Source: Quillaja saponaria (Eukaryota > Streptophyta > Magnoliopsida > Fabales > Quillajaceae). From it: 64,000 bases of DNA. The position numbers and the translations under genes are program-made. Within the stretch, counting starts at the first letter, position 1. Each line of letters begins with the position of its first letter. The stretch is taken from the NCBI GenBank assembly GCA_029379385.1, contig CM055608.1, positions 16,738,350-16,802,349 of the forward strand. Direction: 5' to 3'. The notes beneath the pieces are model-generated. The model was not told where the DNA came from. It did not search any database and was given only the letters and a program-made list of their open reading frames with translations. This document shows positions 1 to 12,699 of this stretch, piece by piece.

Positions 1-2850
1 AATCCATCATTTTTCCTTTCTTTTAGTTGGCTATAAGATTAATTTGTGGGAGTTTGGTTGCATGGTAAGGAATTAAGTATAAACTCAGTCATGTCGTGAG
101 TGTTGGATGCATAGGCAAGAAGGAAATCTTTTCAATTAAGTTTATGCTTAGGGTGTTACTAAAAATTTTCATATGAGAGTTGTCAATGTTAAACCAAAGT
201 TTAAGACGATGGATATATACAATAGTTGTAACTTATTATTTGAAATAGGATGCTTGTAATTAATTAAGATCATAATATAAAGGTATAATCTAAGTCTTTA
301 CTTAACTTTGTATAATTGATTCAAACAAAGCACGAGTAATATGCAAGTTATTTTGTTGATTGTGTTGGCAGTTATTAAAAATGTTGAATTGATGTGGTAG
401 GTTGATATTAGAATGATTTAATTCAAGCTTTGATGCAAGTTAGATAGTTAGTTAATTTAAAGTTAAGTTGAAACATAGTGACATTAGAAGATTTAGTCTA
501 AGCTTTTGATGAAAAATATAATAACTAGTTACTTTGAATAAAAGTTTGTAAACAAGAATAGATAACAGTTGGTTAATGTTGTGGGTTAAGGAGTTAATGA
601 AAGTGAGTATTGGGTATAAACAAAAGAATGTTAGTTGTGGGGTAAAGTGTTAGAAAATGAGAATTGAATGGTTTTTGAAGGAATACAGGGCAGATTTCGT
701 GGGTGAAAGAAATCTTGTGTTTCGGATGCTATCAGGACTGAATTAAATTACAAGTTCTAAAGAGAAAATGTAGCATAGAGTCTTGAGAGGATACGTACAA
801 AATTTTGTGACATGGTTCTAATTTTATTGATAGTTAGAGCTTTTGGACTGAGGCTAGGTCTATGCTTGATTTTTAGTGAGCTTTAATCAATCCGGAGAAC
901 CTTGTAGGAGGTTATGATTTGAATTAGCCTAGAACCTCTAAATAAAAGTTGTTCCTAAAATCTTGATAACCTCGACTGGAAAGTTTCATAATTTAATTCC
1001 TTAGTATAAATTTTTTTAAGCCTTAGAGTCTAATATTGATAATTAGGAATTTGCGTAATGCCCTGTTTTTAGTTCATGTAAGGAATTGAGTGGGTTCAAG
1101 ACTAACTTTAGGAAAATTTTCCAAATAAGAAAGATAGATATACTTTTCTATTAATAAAATTGATAAACGGAATTGGATTTCCTTTTTCCCAGAGAAAGTT
1201 ATGTACAATTAATTAAGGTAATATCAGAGTTGTCAAAATTGAAGAATTTGACACAACTTCAAATAATAAACTGTATTGATATAAAAATCTAAAAATTTTA
1301 AATGATAAACAATTATAAACCTACATGTGTCTAGTATTTAATAAATTTTATGAAACTGGATTTGGAATTTCTTAGATGAAGATATGACTGTTCAAGTGAA
1401 CACTGGTCCAAACCCCAAGTTTGGACAGTTTCAACATATTTAACTCACTAGTATTGTTTCTAACTTTTCTAATAGTTTCTTTCTCCCTACACAATTTTCA
1501 AGACATTTAAAATGTCTTTTCTTCAATAACCTTACCACATAAGGTACAATTTATATTATTTAACATGTAATGGCTTTATAGATAACTTTCATAAGAAATT
1601 TATATAAGTTGGTATATAAATGCTTAGTAATTAAAAGATTATAACAATAACGTTTATGAACTGAGTATTATTTGAAATTATGAATTTCAGTTCTGGTGTG
1701 GGCCTGATGACATAAGTCAGCCCAAGACAAAGTGACAAACAAGAGTTGCAAACCGGTGAGTGGTTAATTGTTGCCTTTAGGGGCTAGATTATTATGTGTA
1801 ATTGTATGTGTATTTAAATAAATGTGCTAGTGCAATGTTTGAGTGAGTTATTTGAATCATGCTTGTTTGAAATTGTCTTTGATTGATAAGGGCCAACAAA
1901 TTGAAATTTTTCTAAGAAATAATTTTTATTTCGAGAACTGAGATATAAGTGCACGTAGGATATTCTGATTTAAAATCACAAGAAATTATGATTCTGATAA
2001 AGATTTTTTTTTTTTAATTGAATGCTTAGTTCCAGTGGGATGGATATCATGTACAGAGATTAATCTGTTCTGTGGGCGTAAATGCCTGGCAATGGGTGAT
2101 ACTGTTATGTGGGGCTGGGTTACTCGTTGGCCCTTTGGTTGTTTTGCTTGATATTATTGATCTGATTAATTTTTGATCATGTGTATCATGTAAATTATGA
2201 ATTTATGACAATTACAAAGTATATGTGTAATGTAAATTAAGATATGAATATTGTTACATGATGTTACTGTATATGTTATACACTTGTGTTGTGTGATGCT
2301 AGTACCCTTTGGGTACGATTTTCTTCTCACAAAGTCCATAGACTCACCCCTCTCTTGTGGATTTTTTTTTAGTAATAAGAGTTCGGTAAATGGCGTCACT
2401 GAGCTAGTGACTTGCCGCTTGAGTGCAGCAAAGTATTTTCAGGATCTCAGACTTGTAGTTAATGATGAAAGTTTGCAATCATACTAGAACTGGGAAGTGT
2501 CTAATTTTGGTATGATGTAAGAGTCTAATTATTTGTCTTGATTATGATGTGGATGGAGCAGAGCTCCTTGTTATCTTTGTGTTATTGTTATGTGAAATCA
2601 TGAACATATGTCTTTGTATTTTATGTTTGTTCCATATTGTTGGGAACCTCTGCCAAATTTATTTATTTTTTCAGTAAATTGTTAATTATTTCAGAGAATA
2701 AAATTTTACAATGAACTTTTGTTTTATAAAAGTTACTTTTATTCTTTGGACGAGCCAAGGGTCATGTTTGTTACCTTGTTTTAGAATCAAGGTTACGGAG
2801 GTTGGTTATCCAATTCTCCATCCAGTCATGCCTCCGTGAGAGGTGTGTCA
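1..2850 (+). mobile_element. Long terminal repeat, family 'TGTCACACC', copy A (cut by the window start)
   Basis: No gene is present. From about 480 to 2850 this stretch reads as the reverse complement of 17779-20290, with many shared blocks. Examples are the GTACCCTTTGGGTAC palindrome (2302-2316), the block at about 2025-2140 and the final GTGAGAGGTGTGTCA. Weaker similarity continues toward base 1, so the repeat probably starts outside the window. It ends in CA at 2850, exactly where a Copia gag remnant resumes, which suggests that this LTR inserted into that element. Classing it as an LTR rests on copy D, where the same terminus is followed by a tRNA primer-binding site. There is no coding capacity. 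Confidence 0.7.
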
Positions 2851-5800
2851 ATTGGTCACTCACAAAATGTAAGAAAAGCATGAGAAAATATATGAAGCAA
2901 AATGTGAAAAGGCCAAAGGAGTTGTATTCAAATCATTTACAAACAAAGTCCACTGATTTTGGAGATGAATCAGAAATTGATGAAGAAGATCTGACCTTGA
3001 TCACCAAGAATTTCAAAAAGTATATGAAAAAAAAAAATTAGCCAGAAAACCTTTTAGGAATAACTTCATCAAGAAGGAACAGATAAGTGATAAGAAAGAA
3101 CCACTAATCTTCTTTGAGTATAGAAAGTCTGAACACATGAAATATGATAGTCTAAAGAAGAAAAAACTATATCTAAGGAATGAGAGAGCTATGATTGCCA
3201 TTTGAAGTGACAGTGAAAATAGCCTGGATGAGAATTGCTGCAAGGAATAAACCATTCTATATTTGATGGAAAAACTGAAATCGTAGTTGAACCTTAGGCT
3301 GATCAAGCTATTAATCTAAAAGATGTTGAAGAATGTCTTAAGAGCAAAGAAAATGAATGAATCTTTATGGATGCTAGAAAGTTGATGTTCAAGGCATTGA
3401 CTAGAAAGAAAAAATAAGGTCAGTTCGCCAAAGGCACATGACAATAGCTTTGTTACCTTTGAGGATAACGACAAAGGAAAAATCTAAGGGATATGCAACA
3501 TTGCATCGGATTGAGCATAACTTTTCAGCTCCTATAACACCATAACAAAATGGTGTTTGAACAAAAAATAGAACATGACTATAGAGGAGATGGCAATGGC
3601 AATGATTTGTGAAACTTCATTGCCACACTACTTTTGAGATGAAATTGTCAACACGGCTTGCTACATTCTTAATAGAGTTCTGATAATACTTTTTTCAAGA
3701 AAAATCTCATATGAGTTGTAGGAAGGTAGAAAATAACCATTTTCCCTTATCCTACACATAAGAAAGGGCTTGCTAAACATAGAAGAAACTTTAGAATGAG
3801 TTGTGACCCATCATTTATAAATCCATTAATTGAAGATTTAGGTGCTTAATTATGAAAGAAATCATAAATCTAATCGAAAAAGAAAATTGATGAATCCTTA
3901 AACTTCAACTTCAACTTCAACTTTTAAGCATTCAAGCACAGGAAAAGAAATATGAGTCAAAATGAAACTCAACCGAACACTCAACCAAAAGAAAAAAAAT
4001 GCAAGGAGTGTGAGCATTAACCTATTGGGGTTGGGTCTAACTTCGACAAAAATGGCAAGTGCTGAAAGGGCTGGATCTAATGGTAGCTAAAGGAATTGGT
4101 TCTGACTTGGAAACGGTGGTTGTAGCAACGGTTGGCCTAGATAGCGGTGATAGAACTCAGAGAATTCAATCAACAATGGAGGAAAGAAAAGGAGGAAAAA
4201 GAAAAAGGAAGTCGTTGTTTGAGATTTAAATAAGGGCGAGTATCTACATTCACCAAGACCAATGCAGGTACATTAATTGGTAGATGTAGATACAAATTTT
4301 TATAATATTTGTGTTTGTAAATGATAGACGCGGGAAAAAAAAAACTCAAAAAATTCATAGAAAATTTCACCAATATAAATAAGTTTCTATGTCTGCCTTA
4401 AAAGTATCAGCGTATAGGTTGTAGATTTTTTAACAATTATCTGAGTTTGTAATTATGCAGACATATGTAACTAGTAACTGCATTTGCATTTTCTGCGGAA
4501 AACAAAGTTATGGTAATTTCTTGGTTTTAAAACCTAATATTTGGTACTTTTATACATTTTGGTTGTAAATGATTTATTCACAACAACAATAAAGAAAATC
4601 TTGAAAAAATTTGATTCAAATTTGAGGAATGTATTTGCTTAGATATTCTTTGACTAGTAAATCTCACAGAGTGTTTAACAAAAAAAATTAGTGAACATAA
4701 CCCTATTTTTGTGATGATTGCTAACAATGATAGTTTAAAAAGGACATAGCCAAAAGAAATAGCATACAAATATCAGCTAACCAACACAATGGACAAATAG
4801 AGGCTGAAATTGAAATGGATTTCAAAGTTAATACTTAAGGACTTCCAAGAGTATGAAAATATGTCTTAAATCATCCCATAGAGCAAGTGATTGGTGATCT
4901 AGCATAAAGAGTAAGAACAAGACCAAACCTACAGACTTTGTGTGCTTTTGAAGCCTTCTTATCTTAAATTGAACTAAAAAAGTACAAAGATTTTGAAGAT
5001 GATGAATCAGGATTCATGCAAGGCTAGAGAAGCTAATTTTAATTGAAAGAAACCGTGAATGAGGACCTGTTCCTATATCTGAAAAATATCCAATCATCTA
5101 AACAAAATGAGTTTACAAAAACAAATGGATGAATATGGAGTTGTGGTTAGAAATAATGCAAGGTTAGTAGCACAAGGGTACAATCAAAAAAATATATATT
5201 TATTTTGATTAAAAAAAAAAAATAATTACCCCTATTGGTAGACTAGAAGCCAATATTTAACTGCTTTCATATGCATGTTTTAGAATTTTAACTTTATATC
5301 AGATGGATGTTAAAGATGTTTTATTCAATGACATTAAAATGTAGAAGTTTATGTTGAATAACTACCTGATTTTGAAGCTTTTGATAAACCTAATCATGTT
5401 TTCAAACTCAAAAATACTTTATGAAATTTAAAGCAAGCTTCTAAAGCTTGGTATGAAATATTGGGCAATTTCTTACTTGAAAATAGTTTTCAAAAAGGAA
5501 AAGTTTAGGCCATTTTGTTCATCAAGAATAATTCATATGATATTTTACTTGCTCAAATCTATGTTAATGATATTATTTTTGGTTCTACTAAGAAACTTAA
5601 TGTCAAGAATTTACTAATTAGTGCATGCAGCGTGAGTTTGAAATGAGTGTGATAGGAAAACACAATTACTTTCTTGGAATTTAAGTTAAGTAATCAATAT
5701 AAATTTGTCAAGGACTTGATTTAGCATTTGGAATTGAAAAATGCTAAATCAATTGGAACTCTTATGGGCACATCAACCAAATTAAACAATGACAAATTTG

Positions 5801-6480
5801 GTACTCCATTAGATAAGAAGAAATATAGTTGAATGATTGGATCTTTTATTATGTTACAACAAGTAGGCCAAATTATGTTGAGTGTGTGCATGCGTGCAAG
5901 ATACTAGTCTTGTGCCAGTGAATCACATCTCAATGTTATGAAGAGAATCTTCAGATATCTAATTAAGACTTAATCACTTGGAATATTGTATCGAAAAGGT
6001 GACAACTTTGATTAATTGAATCCTCTGATGCTGGCTTTGCGGGACGTAAACTGGACAGAAAAAGTACAAGTGGAACGTTTAATTCGTAGGACATTCACTT
6101 GTATCATGGATAAGCAAGAAGCATCACTCAATTACATTACACACAGCTTAAGTAGAATATATAGCAACTGGAAGCTGCTATGCTAATTTATTATGGATGA
6201 AACAAGAGCTTGTGGACTTCAATGTACAATGTGAACATATTCCAATTTTCCATGACAACATACTATCAATCTTATAAAAAAAAAAGTCCTATTCAAAACT
6301 CAAGAACCAAATATATTGAAGTAAGACATCACTTCTTAAGGGATCATGTTCAAAAATGGGATATTAACTTAAACTTAGTCAAGTCAGAAATTCAACTTAA
6401 ATATTCACTAAGCCCTTTAATAAGGAACAGCTTGACAAAATTAGAAGAGAACTTGATATGCTTACTCCAATTTGTAAGGT
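2851..6480 (+). pseudogene. Decayed Copia (Sirevirus-like) retrotransposon polyprotein
   Basis: Remnants of a Ty1/Copia gag-pol lie in canonical order, broken by many stops and frameshifts. Gag: an acidic stretch, DFGDESEIDEEDLTLITK, at about 2955-3005, then a zinc knuckle at about 3110-3160 whose cysteines are lost (EYRKSEHMKYD in place of the usual ECRKPGHMKYDC). Integrase: NFSAP, QNGV and TACYILNRVLI fragments at 3515-3690. Reverse transcriptase: ARLVAQGYNQ at about 5160-5190, LPDFEAFDKPNHVFKLKNTL at about 5364-5423, and YVNDIIFGST (normally YVDD) at about 5560-5590. RNase H: SDAGFAGRKLDRKSTSGT at about 6020-6080 and RTKYIEVRHHFLRDHVQK at 6305-6358. The acidic gag motif and domain order suggest the Sirevirus lineage. 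Much of the integrase-RT interval is missing or unrecognisable, and the element cannot be functional. Confidence 0.85.
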
Positions 6481-7736
6481 TTAATTTGTTTATGATTGAT
6501 ATGTTTGTAAATTATATGTGAATTATTTGTTTATGTGCATTAATAGAAAATTTCCTAAATCTATGTCCTTAAGTTGACTAAAATCGTTCAAGTAATGAAA
6601 ATTAACTAAACTTATTCTAATTGACATGTCTCTACTGATCTCATCTATTGACATATGGTTACGTGATGTTTTTGGCAAAAAAGACTCTTTGTTTTCTGTC
6701 AAATACTACTTTTTGTTTATATTCAAATTATATGTCGTATATGTAATGCATATCATATCATCCTCCCAAAAGTTTAGAGTAGTTTAATCGTCTGTGTTCC
6801 AGCGTGCGTACGAATCTGCTACATTAATTAGAACTTCTTTATAAGGACTTCAACCATAAGTCACAAACTTCTCTCATAAGTTAAAATTCATCTTTGTCTT
6901 ATATTTTTTAGTTTGAAAAATGCACAACATTTGGTTCTGATTCTTGCTCTTCTAAGAGACCCAGAACTGAGTCTAAACTACTAGAGAACTTTTCTTCACA
7001 AATAACTTAAATTGTTAAAGAGCTTCAATTTTTAAGAGCAGAGAATGCTAGTATACAAGAAAGTATTATGGTTGATAGAGCCCATACCCAACAAATACTG
7101 ATGATTGACTAGCATTCAATTTTTGCAGAGGAACTCCTACAAATTACTAGAAAAATTTATACTTCCATGTATAAACTTCTTTTATTCTTTTTAATCAAGA
7201 GGAGGTATAACAAAATGGAAACGGAATTGCTAACATAATTATCACCACTAAGGGTTAGAGCTACGTGAAAAAGCTCATACAAGAATACTAGAGAACCACT
7301 CCTTCTCTATTCAAAAAATTCTCAATCTATGTGAAAGAGGTGTCTTTTGGCTTGTCTAGAAGTGCTCCAGGAAGAGACTTAGTGTGGCTACTGTAAAAGG
7401 AGAGAGAGCAAGACAAAATCCCTGATATGACATCAAGCTTTGATGTTGCTTACACACATAAATTGCCTTAATATAATCGTAAAGCAGCACTAACCAATTT
7501 TTGTTTGAAAGAAAAATGGGCAGAGATGATATATTGATTGAGACTTTTCCCTTCCCCCTAGTACAATCATATATACTTTTATGTGATTAAATTTTGATGA
7601 ATGATCAGTTTTGTGAAAGTTTAGATTAAATCTATTATTTATTACTGATACTCTTGATCTAGTCGGTGCCTTAGTCATTTTATTCATAACTCTCCTGTAT
7701 CTGTTTTAAGAATCCGGCTCTTTTAGAATTCATTAT
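6481..7736. other. Non-coding 3' part of the Copia element
   Basis: There is no intact gene. At about 6920-7090 the plus strand reads as a broken segment with SSSKRPRTESKLLENF and, after a stop, VKELQFLRAENASIQES, which has coiled-coil character. Some sireviruses carry an extra coiled-coil ORF between pol and the 3' LTR, so this may be a relic of one, but I cannot prove it. The rest is AT-rich with no recognised feature. Confidence 0.35.
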
Positions 7737-8495
7737 TAGTAGAATTCCTAGAATTATTTTAGTTTTAGCCATTGACACTATTTTTTAAATCTCAATCATT
7801 CAAATCATTTAATTTAGATGAACATAAAACAAATTAAAAGACTTGCCTTACTATGCTAAAAAGTGCATTTCTTATTTACTATTTTTTTTCTTTAAGATTA
7901 TACTAATTTATATTTTAATTATTCATATTTTGTTATTATAAAGTCATTCAAGATTAATTTTTTTAATGAATTTTTAATTAAGACAAGTTCATTAAATTAA
8001 GACAGAATCTAAAATAATTAGTTGCCATGTCCATCTGATATATCAAAAAAATAAATATTAATACATGAAAATTAAATTTATATATCTATTGATCTATAAT
8101 TAGTGAAAATCATTTGATCAATTTCAATTTTATACTTGAACATTTACTTTTTTTTAAATTATCAATTTTCTTTCTTTGTAATTATATCATAGCTAATTTT
8201 GTAGAATTTGGATCCTCTAAAATTCCCTATGATTTTGGATTTTGTCTTAATTAAAGATCCAATAAATAAAAAAATCTTGAATGGCTTTATAATAAGAAGA
8301 AATGTTAACTCTTAAAATATAAATTAGTATAATCTCAAAAACAAAAATGGTAAATAAGAAACACTCTTTTTAGCATGATAAGGAAATTACTTCATTTTGC
8401 TTTATGTTCATTTAAAATTAAATTATTTGGATGGTTGAGATTTAAACAAATAGTGTGAATGACTAAAATTGAAAGAATTTTAGGAATTCTAGAGA
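7737..8495. repeat. Long inverted repeat (foldback or MITE-like element)
   Basis: Two imperfect arms of about 250-290 bp (7737 to about 8025, and about 8225-8495) are reverse complements of each other around a spacer of about 200 bp. Matching blocks include TAGAATTCCTA with TAGGAATTCTA, AAGATTATACTAATTTATATT with its complement, and TTATAAAGTCATTCAAGAT with ATCTTGAATGGCTTTATAA. No transposase is present. Target-site duplications are unclear, so the superfamily is undecided. It lies between the Copia coding remnants and their probable 3' LTR. Confidence 0.75.
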
Positions 8496-10437
8496 AGCAG
8501 GATCCCTGATTTAAATCCAAAGAAAAAAATAGACCTTTTGTTAATAACAAAAAGAGGGGGAATAAATTTGAAAATTACTGAAAAATGAAATCAATCTGAA
8601 ACCTTCTTATTTGAAATATATTAAAAAATTTGGTCGATAACAAAAATTGAAAGAATTATAATTGGAAATTAATTTGAAACCTTATTATATCTATTGAAAT
8701 TTCAACTCGTTATAAGAAGATCTAGTTTCAAGCAAGATGAGAAAATGGAGAAAATTAAGTTAAACCTCATTGGTTTGATTTTGATGATAACCAAATAATT
8801 AATATTTAATGCAATCAGAAACTAATTTGATTTATCTTATTTCTAATGCATGAATAAACTGATCTTTTAATAAAGTTGCACTAGAGTTGATCTGACAACG
8901 TTTAATTGTATGCCAGTCAATTAAAAGCTTTTACAAAATGAACAAAACACTGATTCCTAACTTGGCCAATTTTATATTATGCATGTACAAATATTGCTAA
9001 GTCAATGGAATAATATAGAGGGACTCAAGAGCTAAAATTAAATACATAAGTCCAATACAACACTTAACTAGAAAGCACAAGTCAACATCAAAATGTAGAT
9101 CATTTGCTGAAGTAAGTGCTGATCAAATCACTGACACATCTTCCACTATGAAGTCATCATCAAATAAGATATCTCAAGAGTTCAAACAACGAAAATCACC
9201 ATCTGTGCGAACCATATGCCAAAATCAAGTTAAAGCACTGAATTGTTGACTTTTTACATAAATGAAACACAATAGTTTACCATATCAGCTGAGTGAAAGA
9301 TTTATTGAAAGCTTAAATGCTGAGAAGTAGCTGAAGACCGAAGAAATAAAGCACACCGTTTTGATAAATTGTTATCTACTGAAGTAAGATCAAAACTACT
9401 AAAACAAATATCTATTGAAGTATGGTCAACAACTATGAAAATGAGTTAATTCATTATCTATTGAAATCATTGAAATACTAACTCGTTAATTAAAATGAAT
9501 GCACTATCGAATCAAAGCTCCCTTATAGTTTGTTGAATCTAAAGAGCTTGAAGATTGAGAATATATAAAACACATCATATTTATTGGCATATATCAGAAG
9601 CATTTTATTAAAAATTAGAAGAGTAGAAATCAAATGCATCATTATGGATTAAACGACCATATACTGAAAATGAATGAAAAACTCAAAGTTTTGAATTTTA
9701 CCGTTTAAGTATTCGAAAATAAAAATGATTGATCTAGAAATCTTCTTAATGAATACTTCTACTAGCTCCATTAAATACAAATAAATCAACTTGTGCAACT
9801 GATCCCTGTGCAAAATTCTAACATCAAGAAAAAATCAAGTCTGATATCATGTCTATTTCAAATAAAAGACTGAACTAAGAACTGCATAACAGTCCAAGCC
9901 TGCACTCAAAAGAGAAAAACCTTTTTTCTGAAACTACTACAAGGATTATGCTAAAAAGAGGTATTCAAAACCTTACATTTAACAACAAACAAGTTCTCAT
10001 ATTAACGACTAATTTCATGAAAAGCACTAAAATTGAAGAACTCTAATGAATTTTTGAAATGATGAATGGGTGAAAAAGTGAGAAATCACTTTGAGATAAA
10101 GGAATCTAAATTGAAAAATTATAAAGATTCTCTTTAAGAGTTAACCTTCATTTCATTATTATCATTCACAAAAAAGTCAAACTTTCATATTCTTACACAA
10201 TTGTAAACTCATCCAATGTAGAGAAAGATTTTGAGATTGAGTACAAAGATGTACTTCTTAAATGCATCCCTAAAGAGAAAAGTCAAGTTGTTTAACTTGT
10301 GTGTAAGGGCATTGATCTCCTTGTAAATGATCAGAGGGTAGTGTTCTCCCTGGAACACAACAGCGGGCATTGGTTTTTCAACAATTGACTAGAGGGCTTT
10401 GGTCTTCCTAGAATGGATCAAAAGGGTTAGTGGTCCC

Positions 10438-11949
10438 TGTCACAACCTCAAATAAAGGTATGATTAGCCGGAGGAATAGATAACTATATCCTTGAAATCC
10501 TAAATAATGTTTTACAATGAACCACTAACTCTTAACAGATTACAATTAAGACTAAGAAAGCTTTACTAAAATAAAAATATGAACTAGTTATTAAATATAT
10601 AGTATTTACTAAAAATTCGGCAAAGCTTCTCCACCACATAATACATATAAATAGTCTTAGTCACAAATTGATAATTAACCACAATATCACAATATATAGT
10701 GGAGCTTTGCTCCAAAAAACACACCAAATTATCATAGTTGATTTAATATATACAATAATACATAAATCTCCAAGTGACTGCAAATGTCACCCTATAAGCT
10801 TCAAGCATGCGATTCCAGGTATACTTTGCCACAACAGCGTTGGCAGGTAACAAATTTTGACACGGCGAACTAAATTTTCCTGAAACTAAAAAAAAAAGTT
10901 AACAGAGGAAAAAGTGAATCATAAGGACTCGGTGAGTAAACTACGTACCCTAAGGGTACTAGTATTACACAACACATATATCATTGATTAATCTCATGTC
11001 TAAATTTAATTATACACGTACGTACTTATCATTATCATACAATCATAATTCACATATTTCATAATTTTCAACATAGTTATCAAATCATACAAAGCATAGA
11101 AGCAAATAAAGAGCCAATGAGTAACTCAGCCCCGCATAATAGTATCATCTCCACCGGGCATTTATGTACCCGCACAATAGATTAATCTCGATACATAATC
11201 CATCCCACCAAGGCTGAGCACTCAAACTTTTAAAAACATTTTTTAGAATCAGAATATCTCAGAATTTCAAATTAGAATATCCTAGGTGCACCTAGATTTC
11301 ATTTTCGGAAATAAAATCATTTCTTAGAAAGATTTCACTTTTTTGGCTCTTATCAATCACAAACAATATCAATTAACAACAATACTTGTATATTTTCCAA
11401 AGTGTACGTAATCACTCACTAGGCTTAAGAATGAGATTCGCCAATCTGTCTAGCCTGCGATGGTGTTAAATATTCTTGACATGCTGTAGAGCTAAAAAAG
11501 ATAAATTTGTACGTCAATTTATATGATCATGGTATAACTAATTTTATGACTTCCTCATTTCTTCATATATTTATTACATTTACTACCTTGCAATTAATTC
11601 ATCTTAAACATTTTATTAATTTTTGGAATACATGACTAATCCTAATTCACAGACATATATTTTCCAATGTAATCAACCTAATCTTTTAAATCTTTAAATT
11701 GCACCATAACCATCATGTTTAGTTTAAAATAAATTCCCATTACTTACCCATACTTTAATTTACCTTTACCAACTAAACTAATAACACAGCTTAAAATTAA
11801 CTTAATCACTATATATATTACGCTCAATATGAACTATACTTAATCCCATAAATTCCACGGCCAAGACTTAAAATAGTTACTCTGCCAAGATTGATCCTCC
11901 CACGATTATAACAATCCATGATGCACACTTTCACTTGAAGAGGCTAAGA

Positions 11950-11989
<40 letters not shown>

Positions 11990-12699
11990 GCTTATTAGCT
12001 TCATCAACCAAAGCCAAAACCTAAAGATTTATATATACAAAGCTGCTATCTCTATACTGTCACAACCAGTCTGAATAGTCTAGCTATCCTACGTTCTTTT
12101 CTTTGACTTAAACCACCCTTTACACTATCACAAAACAGAATTTATAGCTTGTAGCTAATAACCTAAAACAGGGCAGCCTACACACCTACTATCCCTTTCT
12201 TTTAGCCTAACCATACTCCCACATTACAAAGAAAACATCTCCACATGGCAAGACAACTCTTCAACCAGTAAATTAGAGCAAAAGAAGGTAGGATAGTAGT
12301 AACAAATTACTGCCCACCAGTTCCAAGTGAGCCAGTTTCAGCTCCAAAATACCTAAAACTAAACTTCTATACTTAAGAAAGAGAAAGGAAGGAAAAACTC
12401 ACCAACTACTAAAGTTTGATGCCCACAAACTTGGAGAAGCTCACGGTCATAAAGAGGAAACAGGGGAGAGGCACAAAAACAAAAACAGGGCATGGTCTAA
12501 ATGGATGGAAGGAAGAAGATGGGGTTAAGTCGGTTAACAAAGAGAGAAGAAAGGAGAAAAACCATAATATAGTAAACTAGTGGTTTAAACTTTATTTACT
12601 AATCCTCCTATTTTGCTTAGTTTTATAAAAACATATTATTTATGTATTCACTATAATGTATGCATAATATCTCAAATTGTACGTTAGATCATCGGGCAG
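10438..12699 (-). mobile_element. LTR family 'TGTCACACC', copy C (probable solo LTR)
   Basis: It begins TGTCACAACC at 10438 and shares with copies A, B and D the palindrome (GTACCCTAAGGGTAC, 10945-10959) and the block at about 11108-11223. It ends near ATCATCGGGCA at 12698. The 10-bp sequence TAGTGGTCCC lies immediately before it (10428-10437) and just after it (12700-12709), and the host LTR sequence reads on through CTTGTAACTGG. No internal domain or second LTR is present, so it looks like a solo LTR of about 2.26 kb. There is a (TA)n run at 11954-11985. Confidence 0.65.
11954..11985. repeat. (TA)n microsatellite
   Basis: An uninterrupted run of about 16 TA units inside LTR copy C. Confidence 0.95.

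Noticed and set aside
6210..6521. 103-codon frame as an independent small gene
   Set aside because: Its RTKYIEVRHHFLRDHVQK segment is the Copia RNase H tail; it is a surviving piece of the dead polyprotein.
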